A stretch of 64,000 nucleotides of DNA from Phaseolus vulgaris (Eukaryota; Streptophyta; Magnoliopsida; Fabales; Fabaceae). Each line of letters starts with the position of its first letter. The first letter of the stretch is position 1. The stretch is from positions 7,828,477 through 7,892,476 of the forward strand of contig NC_023754.2 in NCBI RefSeq assembly GCF_000499845.2, in the 5' to 3' direction. This document shows positions 21,554 through 33,300 of the stretch, in pieces. The notes under the pieces were generated by a model that was not told the DNA's origin, ran no database searches, and saw only the letters and a list, made by a program, of their open reading frames with translations. A program made the translations under genes and the position numbers.

Positions 21554-22333
21554 TGTCCTTGTCGGTTGACCTGGTCGTCGGTTGACTCTGGAAAACAAGT
21601 TGTGGCTCCGTCTATCTCGCTGGAATCTGTCCTTCCTTTGGAAGCTGGAACGCGACTCCGTTTGAAACAGAGGGGGCCCTATCTATTGATTGCACTCCGA
21701 TGATCAAGTCCGTACAGGGCTTATAGAAACAATAAGTAAGTAAGTAGTTTCAGTCTTAGAAAAAGTATACCTTTACCGGGGACCTCACGTCCCTTTTATA
21801 GACTACTTTTATGTTACATCTGGTAACAACCTTCTCTCACAAGTACCTTATCCCGAGTGAAAGCATGTTTGTTGGGAGGATAGTCTGTTACAATGCGCAC
21901 AATCTTAGCGCGACAACTGCACAAAATCCTATCTCCTTGGAGTGCATAAATCTTAACAGAATGACCACCAGGGTACCAACTCATGTACCAGCATTAGGGG
22001 TCCAATCTGTCTATTGTAGGCGTACAAGCCTCTACGTACCATACATGCAACTTGCGCTACCAAACCCTAGCGCTTTTGGGTTTAGAGAACGTTTTACTTA
22101 TGCTAGACCCAAAGGCGCTATACGCACCCCCTTAGGCCCATTACGTTCTTCGCTGACCTATCAGGCCTTATAGGCAAAGGACTATATTAAGTATATGAAT
22201 GAGAGTCAACACACACATACCCGGGTCCCACTCATGCGGCCCAACAACTTGAACCAACGACCGAGCTGACCTGTTTAATGCAGATGTTGATGTCTGACCA
22301 CCGAACGCTGAGTTCAGTGCTCTGGTCCAGTAC
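21554..22333 (-). mobile_element. 5' LTR of Tat-like element B
   Basis: About 780 bases; on the plus strand it starts TGTCCTTGTCGGTTGACC and ends GGTCCAGTACA. It shares the blocks GGAACGCGACTCCGTT, AGTTTCAGTCTTA, GTACCTTTAxCG and AACxACCGAGCTGACCT with the solo LTR at 25828-26500. The CCCTTTTATAGACTAC word (about 21789-21804 on the plus strand) is probably the U3/R region read from the other strand. Confidence 0.8.
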
Positions 22334-22685
22334 ACTTTACCTTTTTAAAATTTACACTTATTATTATTACAGTAATTATTTTTCCTTTTAAAAATCAATA
22401 CTTTTTATAATTATTGTTATTTTTATTTTCTCTTTAATTTTTAAATAATATAATATAATACATTATGTTTGAAAAATATTAAATTTTTTATTATTTTTAT
22501 TTTATTTAGTCATAATAGTTTTTAAAAGAATTCTTTATTTTTCAATATTCATACGTTATCTAGATAGAATATGAAATTTATATATATATATATATTAAAT
22601 ATTTAATTATAAGAGTTAAAACCTAATATTTTTTAACTCTTATTTTAATGTAAAAATAAAATAATTAGTATAATTATCTAAAATT
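22334..22685. other. A/T-rich spacer, no gene
   Basis: Very high A+T with short ATATAT and TTTTAT runs. No frame, repeat pair or regulatory signal that I can support. Confidence 0.5.
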
Positions 22686-23216
22686 AGGAATGTTACAATA
22701 TGTGGTAAGGATAGCTTGTAATCCAAGCTTCAAAATACTCTTCAATGAAAGGTGGACAAATGGCAAATGAGGTTTGGAGAACAAGCTATGTGGCACCTTT
22801 CTCAAGCTTCTAATGTGAGGCAAACTCTCTCCAAATGAGAGGTAGAGATGTGGCACCTACTTGGAGTCTTGTAAGCTTCATAGGTGGACATCTTAAATGG
22901 CTTTGGTTATAAGGGCTAAAATCCTATTTATTCGGTCCAAAATACAAGCCCCAAAATCTTATTCCACTTGGTCCAAAATACAAGATCCAAAATAAATCCT
23001 AAACTACTTTGTACAATTTTTACAAATAGAGGTCTTGTAATCTTATGCACCAAAATCTCTAGAGTTATCTCTTCAAGTTGAACTTTGGACTCAAAAGACT
23101 AATTAGAGGCCCAAACAAACTTTAATAAAATGAAACTCCTGGCAAGCTCCTGATCGAATATATAACTTTGTCACCTCTTTATTCTTGACCATAGTCTCTC
23201 GTATGGATTCCCATCA
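22686..23216 (-). mobile_element. LTR-like remnant, family F, minus orientation
   Basis: Carries the family F text (plus strand GGTCCAAAATACAAGCCCCAA at 22938, then CCTAAACTACTTTGTACAATTT at 23000) also seen at 17160-17290 and, inverted, at 7560-7660. The right end ATTCCCATCA (23216) agrees with TTTCCATCA at 17575. The left end is uncertain, between 22686 and 22700. No retroelement coding sequence is attached. Confidence 0.5.
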
Positions 23217-23473
23217 TAATATGGTAGGCCATAAATTAGGAGAATTTTCACCAACTCTAAACTTCTAGGATATGCGAAAAATGATAATACATCTCATCAT
23301 TAACCTTCATTTTCACATCTAGATTTAAATAGTAAGACATAAATAATGTTACAAAATTGAATTATTAGGAAATGAAATCCAACTCACTAGAATTCTTTGT
23401 TTGGAACTATATCAACTACCACTTAAACAAATTCTAATTACTTTGAGTTCTTCACAATTAAAAGCAAAATAAG

Positions 23474-24595
23474 TGATGACTTTCTACAACAAGTGCACCA
23501 CGTTATCAGAAGTAATAATTTGTTCCTAAGGACGGATATCGATCCCACAAGGAACAATGAATTATCAAGTACAACAATCGCTAAATATAAAAAAAAAAAT
23601 TAAAAGTGTGTTAATGGTTGTGTTGGGGATGATCAATAAGAAACACAAACAAAGAATTGGTTGCTTCAAGTTAGAAAAATAGGGATTAGGTTTCATCTGT
23701 CTCACTCTTATGTATTTTGATTAGCATGTTAACATTATGTTCTTTGATTGAAATTGATGCTCGTATAAAAGTCATTTATATTGATTCCTCGCATAAAAAA
23801 TTCTTAAGAATGTTCCCTAATTATCGACCTCTCGCATAATTAGAAGAAAAACTTAGAATCAAGCTCAAACATTAATAGCAATTAACATTTTAAGTCTATT
23901 TCCAGCATTCAAATATGTTAAGTATTGTTGTTTAGGTCAGAACCCTAAAAATACTTTCCAGTCATATTTAAGATCCTCAAACATGTCACAAATATTTAAA
24001 AGCAAAACAACAATACCAATAATCAATCAAGAATATTATATCATAATTAAATATCACCTTAATAGATAAGGTTTTGAACAGATTACTCTCAATCCCAAAG
24101 GGTAGAATTAACCACGCATATTTCTAGCACCTTCCATTCTCCTAATTGGTTACAATTCACTCAATGGTATTTTACTCTCAATCTGGTACACTAGGGTTGT
24201 GCCTCTAGCCCCCAATTTAACCTAATTTGTAGGGTTAGGTGACTTCTTGTGTCGCGCTCATGGGCTTAATATAAAAACATAAAAATAGCCCAATCAATCT
24301 AACGCGTTCTCGCGGCTGAGTTGGACTTTTTTCTTTCTTTTGTGCATCTAGGCGTTCCAACTTTCTCCTTTTAGCATATATCATTCTTCTTTAGTCCAAA
24401 TCTTCATTCTTCCCTTGAAACCTACAATTAACACCAAATTTGGGAATAAAATACTCTTATTCAATTAAAGATCATAAAAAAAATGTAAAAAGGTATAAAT
24501 TCATAATTAGGGATTATTTTATATGTAAATTAGCAATTAATACTCATAAGTGTCTATATTTTAATATGAAATTTATGAAAATTAGGAACTTATCA
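23474..24595. mobile_element. Solo LTR, family G, with perfect ATAAG target duplication
   Basis: 1,122 bases, begins TGATGACTTTCTAC and ends GGAACTTATCA (imperfect terminal inverted TGATGA/TTATCA), flanked on both sides by ATAAG (23469-23473 and 24596-24600). A second copy of the same family lies at 57604-58696. The two copies share nearly all their length, including GGACGGATATCGATCCCA and the AGGGTAGAATTAACCACGCATA word. No retroelement coding DNA adjoins, so it is a solo LTR. The small frame at 24440-24640 lies inside it. Confidence 0.85.
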
Positions 24596-24853
24596 ATAAG
24601 CATAATGAATTTAAAGACTCCTAAAACACTAAGAACATGAGACTCAAGCAAAAGAGGTAACGTAAACAAAAATTGACACAAAATAATTCAAAAGTAGAAT
24701 TTAAATTGCTTGATGAATAAAATGGCAGAATTGTAAATGACAAGAATTTAAAGGTGAAATTGAGTTTGCTTGAAGATAAAAACAATAATTGAAATGTGTT
24801 GAAATTTAAAGGCAGAAATCAACTGAGAAAAGATAAACACAATTTAAAACCAT

Positions 24854-24865
24854 GCTCTGATACCA
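24854..24865 (-). promoter_or_regulatory. Primer-binding site, initiator-tRNA-Met type
   Basis: The plus strand reads GCTCTGATACCA, complement TGGTATCAGAGC, the standard site that pairs with initiator tRNA-Met. It is two bases from the LTR end (24868). Confidence 0.85.
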
Positions 24866-24867
24866 CA

Positions 24868-25822
24868 TGATGTGAGTTGATTTTAGGATTGCACATTTTT
24901 GGGTGACACTTTGTTTATGAGTTTTTGTTTTAAGCAGAATATGGTGAGAAACCCAAAGAAAATTTCCAATGGACTCGAACTTAACTAAGTGGTTAAGTAA
25001 GTGTGAAGGTTCATTTCTATAGGGTAAAGAAAAAAAAACACAATATAAGGTGATGATGATGATGAGGTGCAAAAATTAAAGAGTATAAATGTAAAGACAA
25101 ACAATATAGAAACCAAAAAGGGGGAAAGAAGAACACATGATCATAAAAAGGAAGGAAAATGGCGCATGGCGAAGAAAAGAAAAGATGAAGAGATAAGAGA
25201 AAGCTTATGGATGGTGAGAGTGTGGTCATGCCACTTGGAGGGGAAGGAGACTACAAGATGAGTGGTGAAGAGTCACCACTTGAGGTGTTGTGCACTCAAG
25301 ATAAGACTAAAAAATAATAGGAGACTTAGCTTACTAAACAATCTGACAGAGTTTCTTTTCTATTCAAAATTCAATGTGTGATTTATTAGAGGGGAGACAC
25401 CCTATTTATAGATATGAGTGTCTTTGAGAGGAAGAGATGAAAGGTACAAGCTTCTAGAAACTAGGTCAAATGTGACCACATGGGGAAGTCTTCTAGAATC
25501 TAGGTCAAAGGTGAGCACATGGGTGAGTTTCTAGAAGCTATGTTAAGGTGGGCTTTGGCACAAACCCAATTTACTAAGTACACCCTCTTTTAGCTTATTT
25601 TTCTAACTGAAGCTCAAAGTGTGCCTAATTTATTTACTTAACTTGTCTTGTAAGAAGACTAGAAGGAAGAAGAACTAATATTATGGTTCATGTCCGGTTC
25701 TCCCTCTGCTGAGGCTCTTCTAAGATTTGGTGGGGCCTTGTCTTGTATGTTGAGATGATTGACCTAGTTGTGAAGAGTTTGTGGTTTCCTTAGTCATTTG
25801 CTTGTCGAGTTGGTTTGTATCA
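24868..25822 (-). mobile_element. 5' LTR of a minus-strand gypsy (chromovirus-like) element, family H
   Basis: 955 bases; on the plus strand TGATGTGAGTTGATTTTAGG ... GTTTGTATCA. A TATA box read on the minus strand (complement of CCCTATTTATAG, about 25390-25401) lies mid-LTR. A second copy, with the same ends and internal words (CGAACTTAACxAAGTGGTTAAG, AGAAGGAAGAACAACT), is the LTR at 43241-44203. The gypsy class is inferred from the protease attached to that second copy. Confidence 0.8.
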
Positions 25823-25827
25823 AACTA

Positions 25828-26500
25828 TGTTCTTGTCGGTAGGCTTTCTCGTTGATTGACCTTGGTAAAAAGCTCCACTTTTGGTTTGTCTCCTTTAGAA
25901 TATGTTCTACGTCTCTTTGTTGTACTGGAACGCGACTCCGTTGAAACAGAAGGGGTTTTACTTGTTAATCACACTCTGACGATTAAGTCAGTGAGAGCTT
26001 ACTAAAATTAAATAAGTATTCAGTTTCAGTCTTAAAAATAGCGTACCTTTATCGAGGGACTCAAGCCCCTTTTATAACTACTCTTGTAACAACTTTCTCT
26101 CATGAGTATTTTATCTCTACTGAAAGCATAAAATAATAACAGAAAAACCACTTGCTCACGGGGCACCACTTCAGGTGCTAACAGCAGGAAAATATTTTGT
26201 TTTACGTGGGCACCTTACTCACGGTGCTTCTCTTACTTAACAACTTTATCTTTTCAACCAACAATTGTATGTATGCATATATTTTCGTATCTTAACAATC
26301 ACACACATTTATCTGTTAGGTTAAAAAACATATTCTGCTAATAACCTTATTTTAATATATAACAAAAATATTATTTTAATTAGTCTTTAACGAGCTTAGC
26401 AATATAACTAGGCCAACTCGTGACCCACCCTTTGGGCCCAACAACCGAGCTGACCTACTCAAGCTCATGCAATGAGCATTCGAGCACTCTGTCCAGTACA
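25828..26500 (-). mobile_element. Solo LTR of the Tat-like family
   Basis: 673 bases, TGTTCTTGTCGG to GTCCAGTACA, the same family as 21554-22333 but shorter and more A/T-rich. No primer site, gag or polypurine tract is attached. It lies only five bases (AACTA) from the end of the family H LTR. The right flank is AATAA, so a clean target duplication is not seen. Confidence 0.65.
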
Positions 26501-26627
26501 AATAACAATAAAATTATTTTTTAATTAATAATTAAATTAATTGAATAATAGATTGAATTGATTTGTCAAAATAGACTATTATGATAAAGAAGAACCTCTA
26601 TATATAAGAACTTGTATAAATCAAGTT

Positions 26628-28474
26628 CGGTTGGTGGCAAAAGGGTTTATCCAATCGTATGGAGTGGACTACAAAGAGACTTTTGCACTGGTGGCCAAAC
26701 ATAATTCAATTCTAGTTATGTTTTTTTTAACTACAAATTTACATTGACCATTCTATCAACTAAATGGTGAACTAGAAGAAGTCTATATGCAAATTCTCCT
26801 AGGACTTGAATCATCTAGAACCTCAAGCATGATGTGTAGGCTCCAAAAATCTCTATATGGCCTTAAGTAATCTCCAAGAGCATTATTTGATAAATTGACT
26901 CAAGTTATCAAGGAAGACAGGTTCAACCAATGCCAATCAGATCAAACTTTCCTTGTTAAACACTTAGTGGTGGGTAAGGTAGCCTTGTTCATTGTTTATG
27001 TTGATGATATCGTTATCACAACAACGATTATGGTCAAATGAAGCATCTAAATGGACTTTTGGCCAAGGAATTTGAAGTCAAGGACTTGGACCAACTCAAA
27101 TATCTTCTAGGAACGAAAGTTGCTCAGAAAAAAGAGTGGTATTTATGTATCACAAAGGACATACACACTAAACTTACTTCAAGAAATTGACATACTTGGG
27201 TGCACGACAACCATTGCTCACAGAGAACAGGAAAAGAGAGGTGAAGAAGAAAGTCCGCTAGAAGATAATGATAGACATAAAAGCTTAGCTAGGAAGCTAA
27301 TCTACTTAACTCACACTAGGCTCAACATCGGGTTTGCTGTGAGCTTGACTATTCACTATACATATAATCCAACTGAGGCTCACACGACAACAACGAACAA
27401 AATCCTCCAATACCTCAAAGGTACACCAAGTCGAGGGCTCTACTTCAATAAAAACTCAAACAGAGGCATTGAAGTTTATATTGACCTAGATTGGGTGTAT
27501 GACTTCTAACATGAAATCAACAACATGCTACTACTTCTTTATGTTGGGAAACTTGGTGACTTGGAGAAGCAAGAAGCAACCTGAGGAATGTCCATGAAAA
27601 CTTTAACCATTACACCAGTCAAGTTTTATTGTCATGTTATGATTATTATTATACTTATGAGTATAATTATCAATATTAATATAATTAATAAAATAAAAAT
27701 TACTAACATTCTTCATATATTTAATATCATTATTATTATTAATATTATTAAATATTATTAATATTATAATATTGTTAAATATTATTAATATTATTAATTT
27801 TGTTATATTACTAATATCATTAATACTATTATTATTATTAATATCATTCATATTATTAATATAATAGTAATTATATTATTTAAATTATTATATTAATATT
27901 ATTAATTTTATAATATTCATAAATTAGTTATGGTTATTATTATTTATGAATATTAATTATGATTTTATAATTCTTCATATTATATTAATATTTTTAATAT
28001 TATGTATATAATTATTATAATAATAGTTGGTAGGTAATAGAGATCCGTGGGTGATAGTTCGTAGGTAATAGAGATTAGTGGTAATAGTTGGTAGGTAATA
28101 GATATCCGTAGGTAAAAGTTGGTAGGTAATAAGATCTGTGGATAATAATTGGTAGGTAATGTTGAATTTACCTACGGATTCAGAATCTGTGGGTAATGTC
28201 CGTTTTGTAATGTTGTTCGTAGGTAATGTTCGTAGGTAATGCTGAATTTACCTACGGACTGAGGTCCGTGGGTAAAAATCCGTAGATAATACTGATTTTT
28301 TTTGTAGTGACTTGTGAAGATTGACCAACACGTTATTAAAGAAAAATTGATCATGAAATTATAAGTGTTGACCATGTTCCGTCATTTAGAAAAAACATTA
28401 GACATCCTAACAAAGGCTTTTCCAAGTAACTCATGTGGGTATGATAGACATCTATCAACCAAATTGAAGGGAAG
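26628..28474 (+). pseudogene. Ty1/copia reverse transcriptase-RNase H pseudogene, split by a DNA transposon
   Basis: Starts within the RT fingers (RLVAKGFIQSYGVDYKETFA at about 26628-26690). It continues through QLNGELEEVYMQ, the palm YVDDIVITT (about 26998-27024), then the longest frame (27120-27509) with RPNIxFAVSL-like and HTTTTNKILQYLKGTPSRGLYF words and the RNase H start. KSTTCYYFFMLGNLVTWRSKKQ follows at about 27516-27580. The sequence then breaks at about 27600 and resumes at 28313 with KIDQHVIKEKL and DILTKAFPSN. Several stops and shifts. It ends in a purine tract (AATTGAAGGGAAG) right before the 3' LTR at 28475. Confidence 0.88.
27600..28309. mobile_element. CACTA (En/Spm)-type non-autonomous element, right end intact, left end not found
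   Basis: The right terminus is CTGATTTTTTTTGTAGTG (ends 28309), the complement of a CACTACAAAAA terminus. From 28030 to 28300 there is an array of subterminal repeats built on GGTAGGTAATA, ATCCGTGGGT and the inverted form TTTACCTACGGA, a hallmark of CACTA elements. The interior (27620-28025) is a simple TAT/ATT-rich sequence. It interrupts a copia RNase H frame. No matching CACTAC left end is visible near 27600, so the left end is deleted or mutated. The frame 27603-27851 is simple-sequence translation. Confidence 0.75.
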
Positions 28475-29112
28475 TGTTGGAGATCACCGTATATCAATCG
28501 TAATCTCTTGGAGATCAATACACATGAATAAAAATAATTCAATTCTAATTTGTAGAGCCATAACGAGATTTAATGTTAATAAGATCAATTTTATTTCCTT
28601 ATTTTGATATAACATTTAAAAGGAGAATTATTTCTCTAATTTTTAAGAACAAACTAGTGTACAATTTTTTTTCCTTGTATTTTATTTATACCTCTTTTGT
28701 ATTTTTCCCATATATATATATAATATTTTCTGCAAGAAGCGATAAAAGATGTATTTTAGACTCTCTTTTTAAATTTATATATATATATATATATATTTTG
28801 TGTCGAAGTTATATTTTGAAATATGTAGAGATTTTATGTTTGGTTTATAAACTAGATAATTTTGTGCAGAGTTTTACAAAAATAATAAAAGATTATACTA
28901 AATCCACAAAATAGTTTTAAAAACTTTTCAAATATTGAAATTGTCCTTATATTTTATAAGAAATTGCATATCAATTCAATTTTTGTTATAATACCTACAT
29001 ATTGTTTATGAAATGATATTATTTTATCATCCAATCATTTCACCGTTTAAACTGTTAGAAAAGCTTAAATTTGAGCAAACTGAACATGGATTGAAAATGT
29101 TCATGTAAGTTG

Positions 29113-29159
<47 letters not shown>

Positions 29160-29160
29160 G
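28475..29160 (+). mobile_element. 3' LTR of the copia pseudogene (right end not fixed)
   Basis: Starts TGTTGGAGATCACC directly after a purine tract at 28462-28474. The body is A/T-rich with a CCCATATATATATATAATA word near 28709-28727. The right end could not be located; (AT)n tracts lie at 28778-28798 and 29119-29157. Confidence 0.5.
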
Positions 29161-29844
29161 TGAAAGGTTCATGAGTATCCGGGTACATAGGAAGTTAGAT
29201 AATTTATGATGATTGATGGGAAGGAATTGCAAAGAAATTTGAATACACAATGAAAACAACCCTTCCAGAAGAATATAACAACTCATGATTTGGAGTAGTT
29301 TTCCCAGACATTACAATCATGCATTTTAACAAAATAATCAAATCACCTTTTTTTTTTCTTTAAACAAACCCAAGTCAAATAGCTAAGTGGTTAGTTATAT
29401 AATAATTGCATATAAAGCATAAAAATTGCCACTATGCTTACAGTTATAGTGTTATTTTCAACAAAAAAGTGACACTACGAAAATAATTTATTCTTAAAAT
29501 CGGCAATTTATGTTGACTTTATTTTGAAAACTAGCTTATTTTGTAATAGATTAATCCTTTTCTTAAGTTCATTTTCAAATGATACTCAGAATTTTCTACT
29601 GTTAGTTACAAGTTGGAAAGAAGTGTGAGGAAAACGTTGGGACCCGCCAAAGAGTTTTGAGTTTAAAGCATAAGGCATGAGAAGAGAGAGAGAGTATCCG
29701 ACATGTAACAATACAACCAAAAACGTTAACACTTAAAACACAAACTTGTTTCGGGGCCACCCTTTGGGGCGCCATTCTCTTTTTCCTTTCAAAAAGCAAA
29801 GCTACCATCTTTCCTTCCAATTCTCTCTCTCTCTCTCTCTCTCA
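29161..29844 (+). promoter_or_regulatory. Upstream region of the SCAB-like gene
   Basis: No gene. A (CT)n tract at 29822-29843 lies just before or at the start of the 5' UTR, a frequent core-promoter/leader feature of plant genes; a GAGAGAGAGAG tract lies at 29682-29692. No convincing TATA box at the right distance was seen. The minus frame at 29602-29820 has no support. Confidence 0.4.
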
Positions 29845-29942
29845 TTGCTACCCTGTTGGTGGATAGCAAAACTTCAGCAACCCCTTTGCATCTGATCTAA
29901 GAATCCCAACTCAAGTACCAATTTTTTGTCATTTCATGATCT
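29845..29942 (+). other. 5' UTR exon of the SCAB-like gene (predicted)
   Basis: The leader ends at a strong donor ATCT|GTAAGT (intron starts 29943). The acceptor is CTGGCAG|AGGTGATAG (exon resumes 30305), 18 bases before the ATG at 30323. The start of transcription is a guess. Confidence 0.5.
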
Positions 29943-30322
29943 GTAAGTTCAAGTTTTGTTTTTGTCTCTTTTTGGTTAGCTTGCTTTTCCCTCATAGCTT
30001 ACAACTAGAAAAAAGGATAAAAAAATGTGATAAGCAGGTGGATTAGGGTTTAGTTTCATTGTTAGATGGGCTGTGTCAGATTTTTATTTTGATTTCAATA
30101 AGTTTAGTGGGTAGAGTGGATTAGTGGTATCTCAATTTATTAGTTTCTGATTTGGGGTATGTCTTTTTTGTTATTATTTCATTCTGTGAGTGATGCTCCT
30201 TTTCTTTTGGCTTGTTTGTGAAAATTTATTGGATTGCTTTAAGTGGAGCATAATCTGCTCAACTGTTGCTGCTAAAGATTGCATTTTTTTTTTGTGACTG
30301 GCAGAGGTGATAGATCGTGAAA

Positions 30323-33300
30323 ATGACGAGGATGACACGTGATTTTGGGGATACTATGCAGAAAGATGCAGTGCCTGCAGTGTCGGCGGATGTAATATTT
30401 GCTTCTCTTCGGTTTCCTAATTACAAAATAGGAGTTAATAATCAGATCATGGAGACAAAGGGTGATCCAAAAGTGCTATCTATGAAGGAGGTTGTAGCAC
30501 GTGAGACTGCACAACTGTTGGAGCAGCAGAAACGAATGTCCGTTCGCGATCTTGCCAGTAAATTTGAGAAGGGTTTGGCAGCTGCTGCGAAGTTGTCTGA
30601 AGAGGTCATAATTTTCATATTTAGAATTCAACTTATTTTTGTAATACCAATGTAATGCTTAGTTTTGGAGAGCATTTCAACTTGAGAATTCTATTGTATA
30701 ATTTGTTTTTTGAGTTTTTCTATTGAGATTATCAGTTTTCATAATTTGCAGTGAACTTCTTGTTGTTTTCAATACTAATCCTTTTACGTGGTGGAATTCA
30801 GGCTAGACTCAGAGAAGCAGCTTCACTGGAAAAACATGTCCTTTTGAAGAAGCTTCGAGATGCACTGCAATCCTTAAAAGGGAGAGTGGCAGGAAGAAAC
30901 AAGGAGGATGTAGCAGAAGCTATTGCTATGGTTAGTTCCTATTTTAGATGTTCTCTGTTTGTGCTTATACCTAGCTAACCATCATATTTTCTTATTTATC
31001 CTTATGTTTAATACAAAAATCATATGAAAGTATATTCTAAAGTATGTTTAGTATGATCATCAGACAACCTTTGCTCTCTAAAAGTAAAATGCCTTGGGAG
31101 AGTGGTCGTTGGAGGAGTGATTATAGGCTCAATTAGTCTGGATTTTTAAACAAAAGAGAAGGAAAGAGCGGAGAGTACCATTTGGCATATGCAAGGATTC
31201 CATATATTCTGTGCTCTGTTATTCATTTTTAAGGGTCCGTCTAAATGATCACACATTGTTTCTGCAGGCCAGGGTTGTGTGGCCCCTGTTGGCTAAAATG
31301 GAAAACACAGAACTATGATGTAATGCTAACTGGTAGTTTGTGGTGAGAAGATATGAATGCTTAAATCATATAGATATCATAAATGAAAGTATTGGATATA
31401 ATTTTATGCTCTACAGACTACTGAAAATGATTACATTAATACATCTAGGACTAGGAGATCTGATTGGCAAGTATTGTATCCCACAATCGTTACCTATATA
31501 GTTGAGGATAAATGGTCTATAGATAAGATCATCTACAATCAAGAATGAATTTATGAAACAAAACTTTAGAGGCAGTTGTAGGCTGTGACCTTATGAGCAC
31601 TGGACGCAGTGGCTAATGAATAAGTTTATGAATTATTTTAGCTTGAAAAGATAAGATAATATTTCTTTTTGGAGGTATGAACATGAGTTTGTGTTTGATA
31701 TGGTAGTATAGGATACTTCTCTTCAAAGTTCCTTCCAATACATCTTCCTTCTGTGCCAGCATAAGTACTTCCTTTTGTCAATTTTATGAAGAGCATTGTG
31801 TGCCTTCGAAATTAAATTTTGTTTGATAAGTCATTGCATTTAATGTACCAGTTGCTGGATGCGTAATACATCAGTTATGACCTTTTACTACCATTGATTG
31901 GTTGCATCTTCATGTATTTATAGTTGATTATTTAAGTTTATCGTTCAGCAAATTATCCCATTAATTTTAGAGTTGCTGATTCATTTTAGGGTCATTTGAA
32001 ACTCTAAGTGTATAATAACTGTCACAGAATAGTGTAGTTGGTGATTAAGGATGAATAACAGTTCTTGTATAATATACATCACATTATTATTCTCTTGATG
32101 TTTATATTTTTCTAAAGGAGTTGCTTCAACAAATATCCAACAAGAACAGCACTTGTTTTTTCATATTTTGTTCTGTCAGGATAGGTCAGAATAAATACAT
32201 AGGGTGGAGAGCGTGGGTTTGTGGTAAGAATGAATAGGAAGTGAATGGAAAGTTATTGATGACAACATATGGGATAGTTTTTCTTTAAATTTGTATTATC
32301 TTAAGTTTTGTCATTTATATAATATATTTACTGCTTCACCTCTCCAGTGCCGAAGTTACAATCTTCTATGGATCATTTATTCTTGCATCAGTTTATTTGT
32401 GATTATAATAAATGTAGGTTATTTGGTGCATTCTGCAGGTTGAAGCTCTAGCAGTTCAGTTGACTCAAAGGGAAGGGGAACTAATCCAAGAGAAGGCTGA
32501 GGTGAAGAAGCTAACAAATTTTCTTAAGCAGGTGATGCATTTTTTTTATACTTTTTTTTTGTGATATAAGCTGAAATTTTATGAGAAATAAAAATTAAAA
32601 GTTTGTACAGACATAGCATATTATATTTACTCAAAATTCAGGACCCAAAGAAAGCAAAACAAGAGCAATAGCATTACTATAAACATTAATATAAAACAGC
32701 ATTCGGAACGTTGTCAGTTATAAAAGTCCCTAAAGCAACTATGATGTCTATTTATAAATTTGGTACAAAGATTTCCTGTAAGTGCTTTGCTTCAACTGCT
32801 GACATCAAAGGACAACATAAACAGTGCAGTGCTGTAAATTAAGGAGCACAATATTTCTGTTTCTAAGGGAGACTATATTGCAAGACTGATCTGAGAGTAT
32901 TTATCTCAATTTATTCAACATTTTATCAGCGTGATATGTCGTTTATTATGAACGAATGTTAGTTAGTGACAATAAATTTGTTTTCCACTGTTGACAGTTT
33001 AGATTCATTTGCAGGCTTCTGAAGATGCTAAGAAACTTGTGAATGAGGAAAGAGCTTTTGCTCGTTTTGAAATAGAAAATGCCAGAGCAGCAGTTCAGAG
33101 AGTGGAGGAGGCACTTCAGGAGCACGAGAGAATGTCTGAAGCTTCAGGGAAGCAGGTTTGGATCATTCCTTCTTCCATAATGTTAAGTGTATTTTTCTCT
33201 CAATTTAAATACATTTGCCTTAAATATAATGAATTTCTGATATTTGAAATTATTAGTCCTTTATTGAGGCAGGTCCTCAGTTGATATTTCCAAATTCCAA

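Larger units (their letters stand above)
17576..22333 (-). mobile_element. Tat-lineage Ty3/gypsy element B, 3' part missing
   Basis: Read on the minus strand: 5' LTR (22333-21554), primer-binding site just after it, gag (21229-20237), protease (about 20060-19644), reverse transcriptase (19413-18652), RNase H (18352-17852), ending near 17576 at the solo LTR. Integrase, accessory ORF and 3' LTR are absent. The 3' cut corresponds to a position in the RNase H-integrase connection, about base 15405 in element A. The text is of the Ogre/Retand/Grande type (DLNKAC-KDSYPLP in RT). Confidence 0.85.
23217..24867 (-). mobile_element. Leader region of a minus-strand gypsy element, split by a solo LTR
   Basis: From the primer-binding site at 24854-24865 leftwards, the sequence is an A-rich untranslated leader (24601-24853). 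It is interrupted by a solo LTR at 23474-24595 and continues at about 23473-23217 after removal of that insertion and one copy of its ATAAG duplication. No gag or pol frame was found, so the element is truncated to the left near 23217. Confidence 0.5.

Noticed and set aside
24854..24865. tRNA gene fragment (GCTCTGATACCA)
   Set aside because: Only 12 bases, next to an LTR end: a retroelement primer-binding site and not a tRNA gene.
29467..29500. GACACTACGAAAATAATTTATTC as a CACTA left end upstream of the SCAB-like gene
   Set aside because: No complementary GTAGTG end with a matching 3-bp duplication was found within several kb.
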